A stretch of 6,154 bases of DNA, taken from the NCBI GenBank assembly GCA_021414045.1, contig JAIOPF010000029.1, positions 1-6,154 of the forward strand. Reading direction: 5' to 3'. A model generated the notes under the pieces. It saw nothing but the letters and a program-made list of their open reading frames with translations, did no database searches and was not told where the DNA came from. Both the position numbers and the translations under genes were made by a program. This stretch comes from Deltaproteobacteria bacterium. GTDB taxonomy: Bacteria; UBA10199; DSSB01. Each line of letters begins with the position of its first letter. The first letter of the stretch is position 1. Shown here piece by piece: positions 1 through 6,154 of this stretch.

Positions 1-723
<723 letters not shown>

Positions 724-753
724 AACACCCCGGGTTCTTACCCAATATTCACC

Positions 754-783
754 TTTACCTCCCACGAGAAAGCCCTCATAATT
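754..783 (+). promoter_or_regulatory. Possible sigma70-type promoter inside the terminator region, for the diguanylate cyclase gene
   Basis: TTTACC at 754-759 (4 of 6 to TTGACA) and CATAAT at 778-783 (5 of 6 to TATAAT) are separated by 18 bp. The -10 lies in the loop of the terminator hairpin, so transcription would start near 790. Such an RNA would carry only the 3' arm of the hairpin, leaving the GGGAG ribosome binding site unpaired. The match is modest and could be chance; the positional logic is what makes it worth listing. Confidence 0.3.
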
Positions 784-808
784 TAGGCGTCTCGTGGGAG
801 TTTTTTTT
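759..808 (+). terminator. Strong intrinsic terminator downstream of ahcY
   Basis: A perfect 11-bp inverted repeat (759-769, CTCCCACGAGA, and 790-800, TCTCGTGGGAG) encloses a 20-nt loop. A run of eight T follows directly at 801-808. This is the textbook shape of a Rho-independent terminator, 35 bp after the ahcY stop. Its T-tract overlaps the TTG start of the next gene and its 3' arm contains that gene's best ribosome binding site. Confidence 0.92.
796..800 (+). promoter_or_regulatory. Likely ribosome binding site of the diguanylate cyclase
   Basis: GGGAG lies 6 nt before the TTG at 807 and is the only Shine-Dalgarno-like string near it. It supports TTG 807 as start, although it is also the 3' arm of the ahcY terminator. 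In RNA that reads through from ahcY it would be locked in an 11-bp helix. Confidence 0.5.
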
Positions 809-1682
809 GAGCCAATTGCAGCGCAAATTATTCGTCGCCTTCCTGATCTTGGGGATAGGCTTCTTGCATTTCTCCTGCCAGCTGTACCTGGTCGAGCACA
901 CCAAGCTGCATAACGTCTTCCTGACCCTGCTTTATATTCCGATCATCCTGGCCGCCTTTTGGTGGGGCCTGCGGGGGGGCGACATCGTTGGCTTGATTTG
1001 CGCGGCCATCGACACGGTCGAGCTTGTGCGCTGGTGGAATCCGGAAGACCCCAACCATTACAACCGCGTCGCGGAACCCATGATCTTCCTGTTTTTGGGC
1101 CTCTTGCTCGGCTTCCTTATCGACCGAGAACGCCGGGCGAAACAGGAGAAGCTGCTTGCGGAAGCCCGCGCCGAACAAGAGTTTCAAAAGGCCATCCAAG
1201 ACCCCTTGACGCTGGCCTACAACCGTCGCCACCTCGACAAAACTCTCGAGGAATTCTGGTCCATGGCCCGAGAAGGAAGCGCCCCCTTCTCGCTCTTGAT
1301 GATCGACTTGAACAACTTCAAGACGATCAACGACCGCTTCGGCCACCCCGTCGGCGACCGGGTCCTCGTATCGACGGTGCAAAACCTCTTCAACAACACC
1401 CGCAAAACGGACATGGCCTTCCGTTGCGGCGGGGACGAATTCATCCTCCTGCTGCCCATGACCCGCGGCGAATTCGCGCTCAGCCTTGCCTCTCGACTGA
1501 GAGAAGAGTTCGCCAAGCTCACCTTTCGCGGGGCGGATCGGGACAATTTCAAGGCGGATTTCAGCATCGGGGTGATCGAGTACCACCCCGAATTGGCCAG
1601 CCTCCAGGACATGCTGCAAAAATTGGACGACGCCTTGTACCGGGCGAAAAAAGAGGTGGGAAGAATCGCGTTGGCTGGGTAA
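807..1682 (+). CDS. Membrane-anchored diguanylate cyclase (GGDEF domain protein)
   Basis: A 291-residue protein predicted to condense two GTP into cyclic di-GMP at the cytoplasmic face. Four hydrophobic segments (about residues 8-29, 37-55, 58-73 and 88-105) form an N-terminal membrane domain. Its YIPIILAAFWWGLRGG stretch resembles the membrane sensor region found in some histidine kinases. A charged, probably helical linker (106-130) leads to a GGDEF domain with DPLTLAYNRR (132-141), metal-binding Asp167, and an intact GGDEF at 208-212. RKTD (199-202) sits exactly at the product-inhibition I-site spacing. The domain closes with SIGV and ALYRAKK. Catalysis and feedback inhibition should therefore be functional. 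TTG 807 is chosen because no ATG, GTG or TTG lies upstream in frame after the ahcY stop, and GGGAG is well spaced. TTG 816 is an alternative costing three residues. The next gene starts 10 bp downstream, suggesting co-transcription. The input signal is unknown. Confidence 0.93.
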   Translation: MSQLQRKLFVAFLILGIGFLHFSCQLYLVEHTKLHNVFLTLLYIPIILAAFWWGLRGGDIVGLICAAIDTVELVRWWNPEDPNHYNRVAEPMIFLFLGLLLGFLIDRERRAKQEKLLAEARAEQEFQKAIQDPLTLAYNRRHLDKTLEEFWSMAREGSAPFSLLMIDLNNFKTINDRFGHPVGDRVLVSTVQNLFNNTRKTDMAFRCGGDEFILLLPMTRGEFALSLASRLREEFAKLTFRGADRDNFKADFSIGVIEYHPELASLQDMLQKLDDALYRAKKEVGRIALAG

Positions 1683-1692
1683 AAGCTTCATT

Positions 1693-3531
1693 ATGGCCCT
1701 CCATCCCCTTTGGTACCGTTGGCTATGCCTTCTCCCTTTTCTGTTCTACTCCTGGCTTTTGCTCGGCCTCCCCCAGAAGCCGCTCTCGGACTTTCTTCGG
1801 TTCAGCCTGAGCCTTGCACTAGGATCAGCGCTGCTCGTGTGCACGACGATCCTCTTCGGCAAAGGAACCCACCAGCTTCCTTCGGCATTGCTTTTAGGCT
1901 CCTCGGCCACCGCCCTCGGTTCTATCGTATTAGTATGGCAGGTTCCTTCCTGCCTTCGCGGACAGGGATGGAAACTTGAATGGTCCCCCTCGCTGATTCC
2001 TCTGTGGCTCATTGCGCTGAAATACCATTACGGCGCGGACGTGTTCGGTGCCGTCATGAGCTATGTCACCGGGCTCCCGGCTTACCTGGCCATCGACATC
2101 ACCCAAAGCTTTGGCTGGTTCTTGACCATGCTCATGCTCTACGGATTTTGCCGGGAGGCAGGCTTGAATCGCGGTTTCAGCGGGATGGCGGCGCTATGGG
2201 TGATGCTGGGCGCGGGATGGGCTTACCTGTTACAACCTTGGTTGGCATCCCACACCCTCGACGCCAAGAATTTAATCTGGCCGCACAGCTACATCATCTT
2301 CTCTCGCCATCTCAATCCGGGAACCGTCTCGAACTTTTTCATGACGCCCTACAGCCTAGGGTTGCCATTGTTTTTCGCTTATTTGACGCTCTGGACCCGT
2401 TGGACCCGCAGCCGAGAGATGATCTATTTGGTCCTCGCGGCCTTCCTCTGCGGAGCCTTGGCCATCATTCAGGTGACTTTCTTCATTTCCCTGCTTTTTA
2501 TCAGCGGAGTCCTGCTCGTGGTGGAGAAGGTTTGGGGACAAAAAAACTGGAAGACCCTCGCCATTCAGATCGGGGTTTTGACGGGAATCTCCGTGCCGCT
2601 GGCGCTGGCCTTGGGCGGTTTTCTCGCGTCCAGCCAGGGTTACTCGCCTCATTCCCTGATCTTCCATTGGCCGCCGGGTTACCTGAAAAACGCGACCTGG
2701 TGGGCGCGCATCCCGATAACTCCTTCTCAAGGCTTTCTCTGGTATTTGGCGACCTTCGGGTCCTTGGTCTTTCTTGCTCTCCCTTGTTTCTTTTTCGCGC
2801 TCCGCTCGGCATTGAAAAAAAGGAACTCGGTGCTCTGGTTCTTGACCTTGTACGCCGCCCAGTGCTTCGTCATTCCGCAATTCTTCCAATACCGACTCAC
2901 CTTGGACATCATCAAATGGTTCACGGGTTTCCAAATCACGGCGGTCCTGGTGATCGTCTTTTTGTTCTCGGAATCCCGCAAAAAATTCCTACTGGCGATT
3001 TTTCTCGTCCCCCTCATGATGATGGATCTCGTGGCCCCGACGCGGTTTCTCTACGACTTGGCCTTTCTCTCCGCGAAGGATATGCCGGAAGACCACCGAA
3101 GATGGTGGTATAAGACGCCCCAACTGCGGCCGCCCAGCCCCGATTTGCAGCGCGTCCTCTCCCTCCTTCGCCAATATCCCTGGAGCGAAGTCGTATTCAG
3201 CCCCTACTTCACTGCGGCACCCATCGCATGGTACGGTGGGCAATCGGTTTCGGAGATCGATCCCAATACCGGATATTTCGGCGTGAAACCCGAGATCATG
3301 CAAGAACGCCGGGCCTTAACGGCCTCCTTGGCCAAAGAGTTCCAATGGGAGAGAATGGCCATGTCACCGATCCGATGGATCGCCTTCTCTTGCTCCGACT
3401 ACGAGAAGACCTTCACCGATGTCTCCAAGGAATCCATCGCTCTCGCGGTGCAATCCGGACAAATGCAAGACCTGTCGTTCACGATGGGGCCCGCGTGTTG
3501 GAAGCTGTTTCACGCTAATTACCGGCGTTGA
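1693..3531 (+). CDS. Polytopic membrane protein of unknown function, possibly GT-C-like, with C-terminal soluble domain
   Basis: I do not recognise this 612-residue protein by name. It has about 12-13 hydrophobic segments between residues 10 and 450, including 10-26, 35-55, 64-84, 140-153, 163-182, 215-235, 243-277, 288-311 and several up to 447. A hydrophilic domain of about 160 residues (450-612) follows and contains VVFSPYFTAAPIAWYGGQ. A polar loop between early helices carries HYGADVFGAVMSY (112-124), and another (184-220) carries WPHSYIIFSRHLNPGTVSN. This plan of many helices, acidic loop residues and a C-terminal soluble domain recalls GT-C glycosyltransferases and similar envelope-glycan membrane proteins, but I see no defining motif. 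ATG 1693 is the first start in the frame. It has no clear Shine-Dalgarno, so translation may be coupled to the cyclase 10 bp upstream. The nearby glycosyltransferase genes are the main support for a glycan role. Confidence 0.8.
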   Translation: MALHPLWYRWLCLLPFLFYSWLLLGLPQKPLSDFLRFSLSLALGSALLVCTTILFGKGTHQLPSALLLGSSATALGSIVLVWQVPSCLRGQGWKLEWSPSLIPLWLIALKYHYGADVFGAVMSYVTGLPAYLAIDITQSFGWFLTMLMLYGFCREAGLNRGFSGMAALWVMLGAGWAYLLQPWLASHTLDAKNLIWPHSYIIFSRHLNPGTVSNFFMTPYSLGLPLFFAYLTLWTRWTRSREMIYLVLAAFLCGALAIIQVTFFISLLFISGVLLVVEKVWGQKNWKTLAIQIGVLTGISVPLALALGGFLASSQGYSPHSLIFHWPPGYLKNATWWARIPITPSQGFLWYLATFGSLVFLALPCFFFALRSALKKRNSVLWFLTLYAAQCFVIPQFFQYRLTLDIIKWFTGFQITAVLVIVFLFSESRKKFLLAIFLVPLMMMDLVAPTRFLYDLAFLSAKDMPEDHRRWWYKTPQLRPPSPDLQRVLSLLRQYPWSEVVFSPYFTAAPIAWYGGQSVSEIDPNTGYFGVKPEIMQERRALTASLAKEFQWERMAMSPIRWIAFSCSDYEKTFTDVSKESIALAVQSGQMQDLSFTMGPACWKLFHANYRR

Positions 3532-3540
3532 AGAAAAACC

Positions 3541-3552
3541 TCACTTAGTGAG
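3541..3552 (-). terminator. Weak possible terminator of the GT2-methyltransferase operon
   Basis: Read on the minus strand, CTCACTAAGTGAG (3552-3540) forms a 5-6 bp hairpin with a tiny loop, containing the methyltransferase's last codons and TGA stop. It is followed by GTTTTTCTTC. The stem is short, so termination would be inefficient. The location, in the 9-bp gap between two convergent genes, fits a terminator. Confidence 0.3.
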
Positions 3553-4365
3553 CACGATGACGGAATTCCAGCAAAGATATCTAAAAGGCGGGAAAATTTT
3601 CAGGAAGAATTTGTCCATACCGTTCAAGAAGCGAAACATCTTTTCAAACTTGGGCGCGTCTTTGATGACCTTTTTCCAGTACCGTTCTTTGGTGGGGTCG
3701 GAGCGTTCGATCACGTAGAAATAGATGAAAATCAGCAAGGTGAAAAACCAAAACTCTTGGTGATGCCCTTCCTTGAAATAAGGGTACATCTCTTTCAAAT
3801 CCTTAAATTTGAAGGGTCGCTCGTCGGGCGTGCGAACCGTCTTGGCGATATGGCGATAGACGTTGATGACCGGATTGTAGGAGAGAGGCTCGATGAATAA
3901 AGCCTTCCCTCCGGGCCTTAGCACCCGGGCGGCTTCGGCGACCGCCTTGTGAAAATCCACGTGATGGAGGACGACGATTCCGTAGACGACGTCGAAGGAC
4001 TGCTCGGGATACTCGATTTTTTCAGCTGTCATCCGGTGGGCTTGAACTTGGACGCCGTACTTCTGGGCCACCCGGTGGACAACCTCGACCATGCCTGTGG
4101 AAATATCCGTCGCCACGGCTTCCGCGCCCTTGGTCGCAAAATAGACCGACCCCTCGCCGGCGCCGCATCCTAATTCGAGGACCTTCTTGCCGTGGAGATC
4201 ACCCAATTGAGTCATGACATAGTGATTTTCCAGGGCACTGCAGGCCTCGAAGCTCTCCACCACGAGAATGTCTTCGAGATCCATCGATTTGGCCCATTCA
4301 TCGTGAAAAGCCTCTTCGCTCTGTTGTCGGGTGGTGGCGGTTTTGGGGTTCGGCAAATCAGTCAC
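3541..4365 (-). CDS. Class I SAM-dependent methyltransferase (UbiE/Methyltransf_11-like)
   Basis: A 274-residue methyltransferase using S-adenosylmethionine; the acceptor is unknown. Motif I is VLELGCGAGEG (62-72). Asp87 in ATDIS is the acidic residue expected to bind the SAM ribose. FDVVYGIVVLHHV (124-136) and VLRPGGKALFIEP (148-160) are the later core motifs. After the core, FWFFTLLIFIYFYVI (205-219) is an aromatic-rich hydrophobic stretch, then a basic tail, suggesting membrane association. The GTG start at 4365 is chosen because AGGAGG lies 9 nt upstream and its first base overlaps the glycosyltransferase stop (GTGA, 4-nt overlap). The frame stays open upstream to an ATG at 4590, but that part reads as low-complexity His/Arg/Asp-rich shadow of the glycosyltransferase gene. 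Tight coupling to a polyprenyl-phosphate glycosyltransferase suggests that a lipid-linked sugar or nearby envelope intermediate is methylated. An alternative is a quinone- or lipid-type substrate. Confidence 0.92.
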   Translation of the reverse strand: MTDLPNPKTATTRQQSEEAFHDEWAKSMDLEDILVVESFEACSALENHYVMTQLGDLHGKKVLELGCGAGEGSVYFATKGAEAVATDISTGMVEVVHRVAQKYGVQVQAHRMTAEKIEYPEQSFDVVYGIVVLHHVDFHKAVAEAARVLRPGGKALFIEPLSYNPVINVYRHIAKTVRTPDERPFKFKDLKEMYPYFKEGHHQEFWFFTLLIFIYFYVIERSDPTKERYWKKVIKDAPKFEKMFRFLNGMDKFFLKIFPPFRYLCWNSVIVLTK

Positions 4366-5309
4366 GAGGCGATCCCTCCTGTTTCGGCGACAATATAGAT
4401 GGGGCGCTGCTTCACCTCGTCGCTGATGCGCCCGATGTATTCTCCGATCACGCCAAGAGTCATCATCTGGATGCCTCCGAAGAAAATGATCGCCGTCATG
4501 GTGGAAGCCCAGCCGATGACCGGCTTGTCGGTGAAAAGCTTCATTGCGACGATGTAAAGGATGTAAAACAGCGATCCCCCGCTGATCCAAAAACCTAGAT
4601 GCCCCGCGAACTGCAAAGGCACGTTGGAAAAAGAGGTGATCCCGTCCGTCGCGAGCTTGAACATTTTTCCCACGCTGTACTTGGTTTCTCCGGAATGCCG
4701 AGGATCCCGGATGTAACTAACGCCGGTCTGACGAAAGCCCAGCCAGCTGACCATGCCGCGGACGTAGCGATGTCGCTCGCGAAGTTTGTTGAATACCTCG
4801 ATGGACCGGCGGCTCATCAAGCGAAAATCCCCGACATCGACCGGAATCGAAAACCCGGTCAAGAAACGGAGCAAGCGATAAAAAATCTTGGCGGTCAATT
4901 TCTTCAAAAAACCTTCGCCACGCCTTTGGCTTCGCACCGCATAGACGACGTCGAAGCCCTCCTCGAATTTCTTATAAAGCTCAGGAATCACCTCCGGAGG
5001 GTCTTGAAGGTCGGCGTCGATGATGACCACAGCGCGGCCCAAGGCAACGTCCAATCCGGCGGTGACCGCAACCTGGTGGCCGAAATTTCGGGAAAAGGAT
5101 AGGTATTTCACGGAAGGATCCCTATCCCTCAGAGCACGAACTCTGGGCAGGGTTTCGTCTTGGCTTCCGTCATTGACGAAGATATATTCGACCGAGCCCA
5201 GGCCGGACAATGCGGCATGCAAGCGTTGGTAAAGTAAATCCACGTTGTCTTCCTCGTTGAAGACCGGAATCACCACCGAAAGAGCGGGAATGTTTTCGCT
5301 CAGCGCCAT
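4362..5309 (-). CDS. GT2 polyprenyl-phosphate glycosyltransferase (GtrB/ArnC/DPM1-like) with two C-terminal membrane helices
   Basis: A 315-residue inner-membrane enzyme predicted to transfer a sugar from a nucleotide donor to a polyprenyl (undecaprenyl) phosphate on the cytoplasmic side. The GT-A domain (10 to about 225) begins SVVIPVFNEEDNV (11-23), followed by VNDGSQDET (45-53) and FSRNFGHQVAVTAGLD. The metal-binding DAD is in IIDADLQDPPE (96-106). DVGDFRLMSRR, the RHRYVRGMVSWLGF segment and GETKYSVGKM follow, as in the DPM1/GtrB branch. Two hydrophobic helices (about 231-256 and 268-292) close the protein, as in bactoprenol glucosyltransferases. ATG 5309 begins right before the conserved core and no Shine-Dalgarno precedes it. 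A consensus -10 ends only 12 nt upstream, so the mRNA may be nearly leaderless. It overlaps the methyltransferase gene by 4 nt. The sugar cannot be read from sequence; glucose, mannose, hexosamine or aminoarabinose precursors are all possible in this family. Confidence 0.95.
   Translation of the reverse strand: MALSENIPALSVVIPVFNEEDNVDLLYQRLHAALSGLGSVEYIFVNDGSQDETLPRVRALRDRDPSVKYLSFSRNFGHQVAVTAGLDVALGRAVVIIDADLQDPPEVIPELYKKFEEGFDVVYAVRSQRRGEGFLKKLTAKIFYRLLRFLTGFSIPVDVGDFRLMSRRSIEVFNKLRERHRYVRGMVSWLGFRQTGVSYIRDPRHSGETKYSVGKMFKLATDGITSFSNVPLQFAGHLGFWISGGSLFYILYIVAMKLFTDKPVIGWASTMTAIIFFGGIQMMTLGVIGEYIGRISDEVKQRPIYIVAETGGIAS
4375..4380 (-). promoter_or_regulatory. Ribosome binding site deciding the methyltransferase start
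   Basis: Minus-strand AGGAGG, a perfect Shine-Dalgarno core, is 9 nt before the GTG at 4365. It lies within the last codons of the upstream glycosyltransferase gene. It is the strongest such site in the window and fixes GTG 4365 over the longer upstream reading. Confidence 0.85.
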
Positions 5310-5334
5310 AATGGTTTGAAATTATAAGCTTAAA
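5310..5334. other. 25-bp divergent intergenic region
   Basis: This AT-rich gap separates two divergent start codons (minus ATG at 5309 and plus GTG at 5335). It contains the self-complementary TTATAA (5322-5327) and AAGCTT (5326-5331). The minus-strand reading gives a perfect TATAAT. The plus-strand reading gives TATAAG at 5323-5328, whose expected start point would fall at 5335, but no convincing plus -35 is present. Both genes' control elements must extend into each other's coding sequence. Confidence 0.6.
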
Positions 5335-5350
5335 GTGCTCTCCCTCCCAA
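5321..5350 (-). promoter_or_regulatory. Likely sigma70 promoter of the GT2-methyltransferase operon
   Basis: On the minus strand TTGGGA (5350-5345, 4 of 6 to TTGACA) is followed after 18 bp by a perfect TATAAT (5326-5321). Transcription would be expected to start near 5314, about five bases before the ATG at 5309. The -35 lies inside the first codons of the divergent plus-strand gene. The absence of a Shine-Dalgarno fits a near-leaderless transcript. Confidence 0.55.
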
Positions 5351-6154
5351 GGAAATTTCACTGGATCCTCTTTAGCCTGCTCCTGCTGCTGGGTGGCTAT
5401 CTTCGCAGTTTCGCCTTTTTCATGCCCTCCAATGTGGGAGACCCCCCTTCTTATCAGGCGCTAGCCATGAAGATGAATTACGGCTTCATGCGAAACTACA
5501 ACGTCTTCAACTACCGCATGGCCTCCGGAACGATTCCGGGGACCGTCGACTACGTCTGGGAGGAAAATCCTCAAAAATGGACTTCCATGCGAACCCGGGC
5601 CTCGAATCGACGGCCCCTAAACATGCAACCTCCACTGCTTCCCACCTTGATGTGGCTCTCCCACGGCCTATTCAAGCACGGCGGCCCCTACTCCTCGGTG
5701 GCCCAAAACCAAGGGAGTAAGGTGTTGGAACGTCGGCCCTGGGAGTTCTTCAGGGCCCAGGGCTACGCCATTGCCGTACCCTATCTCTTCTCCTTGCTAA
5801 CCTTGGCTGCGGTCTACGCCTTTTGCTTGTATTTCTTCAGTTGGAAGGAGGGTCTGATCGCCGTCGCTCTATTGGCGGTTTCTCCTCTCGAATTAGCGGT
5901 GGGGGCCAAGCTTTATACGGACGGAATCGTCACGTCGCTGACTTTCACAAGTCTACTCTTCTTCTTGATTGCCCTCGAAAAAGAGGGGCGATCGGGCTTG
6001 CTCTGGGCCGCCCTCGCCGGACTGCTGCTAGGATTGGCGTTTCTCGCCAAGCTTCAAGCCATCTTATTCGCGGCGGGTTTTGTGATGGCCGGCCTTCTGA
6101 ACCCCCGTCAAAAGGCCCCTTGGTATCGGCGGCTGGTCGATCCGCGATTGCTCG
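5335..6154 (+). CDS. GT-C glycosyltransferase, PMT/ArnT-like, N-terminal 273 residues; 3' end outside window
   Basis: Integral membrane enzyme predicted to use a polyprenyl-phosphate sugar as donor on the outer side of the cytoplasmic membrane. The frame runs open to base 6154; complete family members are about 500-600 residues. A first membrane helix (10-29) is followed by NVGDPPSYQALAMKM, where Asp36 and Tyr40 match the acidic first-loop motif of the PMT_2/ArnT group. A long polar loop holds RRPLNMQPPLLPTLMW (92-107), similar to the family's Pro-Pro-Leu-Tyr-Pro segment. Helices at about 144-168 and 172-190 lead to LYTDG (Asp196), the usual second-loop Asp, then helices at 198-217 and 220-249. 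GTG 5335 is chosen because the frame is closed by TGA at 5317-5319 and this is the only start that keeps the first helix. No Shine-Dalgarno is visible. It is divergent from the GT2 gene, the type of enzyme that makes its donor. Confidence 0.85.
   Translation, partial: MLSLPRKFHWILFSLLLLLGGYLRSFAFFMPSNVGDPPSYQALAMKMNYGFMRNYNVFNYRMASGTIPGTVDYVWEENPQKWTSMRTRASNRRPLNMQPPLLPTLMWLSHGLFKHGGPYSSVAQNQGSKVLERRPWEFFRAQGYAIAVPYLFSLLTLAAVYAFCLYFFSWKEGLIAVALLAVSPLELAVGAKLYTDGIVTSLTFTSLLFFLIALEKEGRSGLLWAALAGLLLGLAFLAKLQAILFAAGFVMAGLLNPRQKAPWYRRLVDPRLL

Noticed and set aside
732..743. Small GGGT-TCTT-ACCC hairpin just after ahcY
   Set aside because: A 4-bp stem with no T-run of its own. The strong terminator immediately downstream explains termination.
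828..1691. 287-codon open frame on the minus strand opposite the cyclase
   Set aside because: It is antisense to a clearly recognisable GGDEF gene. Its Gln/Glu/Val/Gly-rich product shows no domain pattern.
959..1810. 283-codon plus-strand open frame overlapping the cyclase and the next gene
   Set aside because: Arg/Pro-rich out-of-frame translation of a GC-rich gene. It would cover two genes with far better evidence.
1980..3113. 377-codon plus-strand open frame within the polytopic membrane protein gene
   Set aside because: Arg/Pro/His/Gly-rich shadow. The competing frame gives regular membrane helices over its full length.
4366..4590. In-frame N-terminal extension of the methyltransferase to an ATG at 4590
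   Set aside because: The translation is rich in His, Arg and Asp with no homology-like pattern and lies wholly inside the glycosyltransferase gene. GTG 4365 has a perfect AGGAGG at good spacing.
4599..5102. 167-codon plus-strand open frame opposite the GT2 gene
   Set aside because: It is antisense to conserved GT2 motifs, has no ribosome binding site and no recognisable features.
5316..5328. Possible plus-strand promoter elements (TTGAAA 5316-5321 as -35, or TATAAG 5323-5328 as -10) for the GT-C gene
   Set aside because: Neither has a partner at proper spacing: no -10 about 17 bp after TTGAAA and no -35 about 17 bp before TATAAG. Kept only as a remark in the divergent-region entry.

Overview
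The window comes from a moderately GC-rich bacterial chromosome, roughly 55-60 % by eye, probably a Gram-negative. A tail of AdoHcy hydrolase of the short archaeal/Thermotoga-like type sits next to a membrane GGDEF protein, polyprenyl-phosphate-type glycosyltransferases and GT-C-like membrane proteins. A deltaproteobacterial or related uncultured lineage is a reasonable guess, but nothing here fixes the taxonomy. I see no mobile element, CRISPR array, tRNA or rRNA.

Layout: (1) 1-723 (+) is the 3' part of ahcY. It ends in a strong intrinsic terminator at 759-808. (2) 807-1682 (+) is a membrane-bound diguanylate cyclase whose TTG start lies in the terminator's T-tract and whose likely ribosome binding site is the terminator's 3' arm. 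It is followed after 10 bp by (3) 1693-3531 (+), a 612-residue polytopic membrane protein with a C-terminal soluble domain and no assigned function. (4) On the minus strand, converging on it with 9 bp between stops, is a two-gene operon read from right to left. A GT2 polyprenyl-phosphate glycosyltransferase (5309-4362) is followed by a class I SAM methyltransferase (4365-3541), joined by a GTGA overlap. (5) 25 bp away from the GT2 start and divergent is the 5' part of a GT-C (PMT/ArnT-like) glycosyltransferase (5335-end), cut by the window edge.

How it may work together (inference): the GT2 enzyme would load a sugar onto a polyprenyl phosphate at the inner membrane face. The methyltransferase could modify the sugar or the lipid intermediate. 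The GT-C protein would use polyprenyl-phosphate sugar as donor on the outer side. The polytopic protein at 1693-3531 may be a further envelope-glycan component, and the cyclase upstream of it would make c-di-GMP, commonly tied to surface polysaccharide control. The main points of interest are the terminator/start overlap at 759-809, the very compact divergent start region at 5309-5335 with a near-leaderless promoter, and the unassigned membrane protein.
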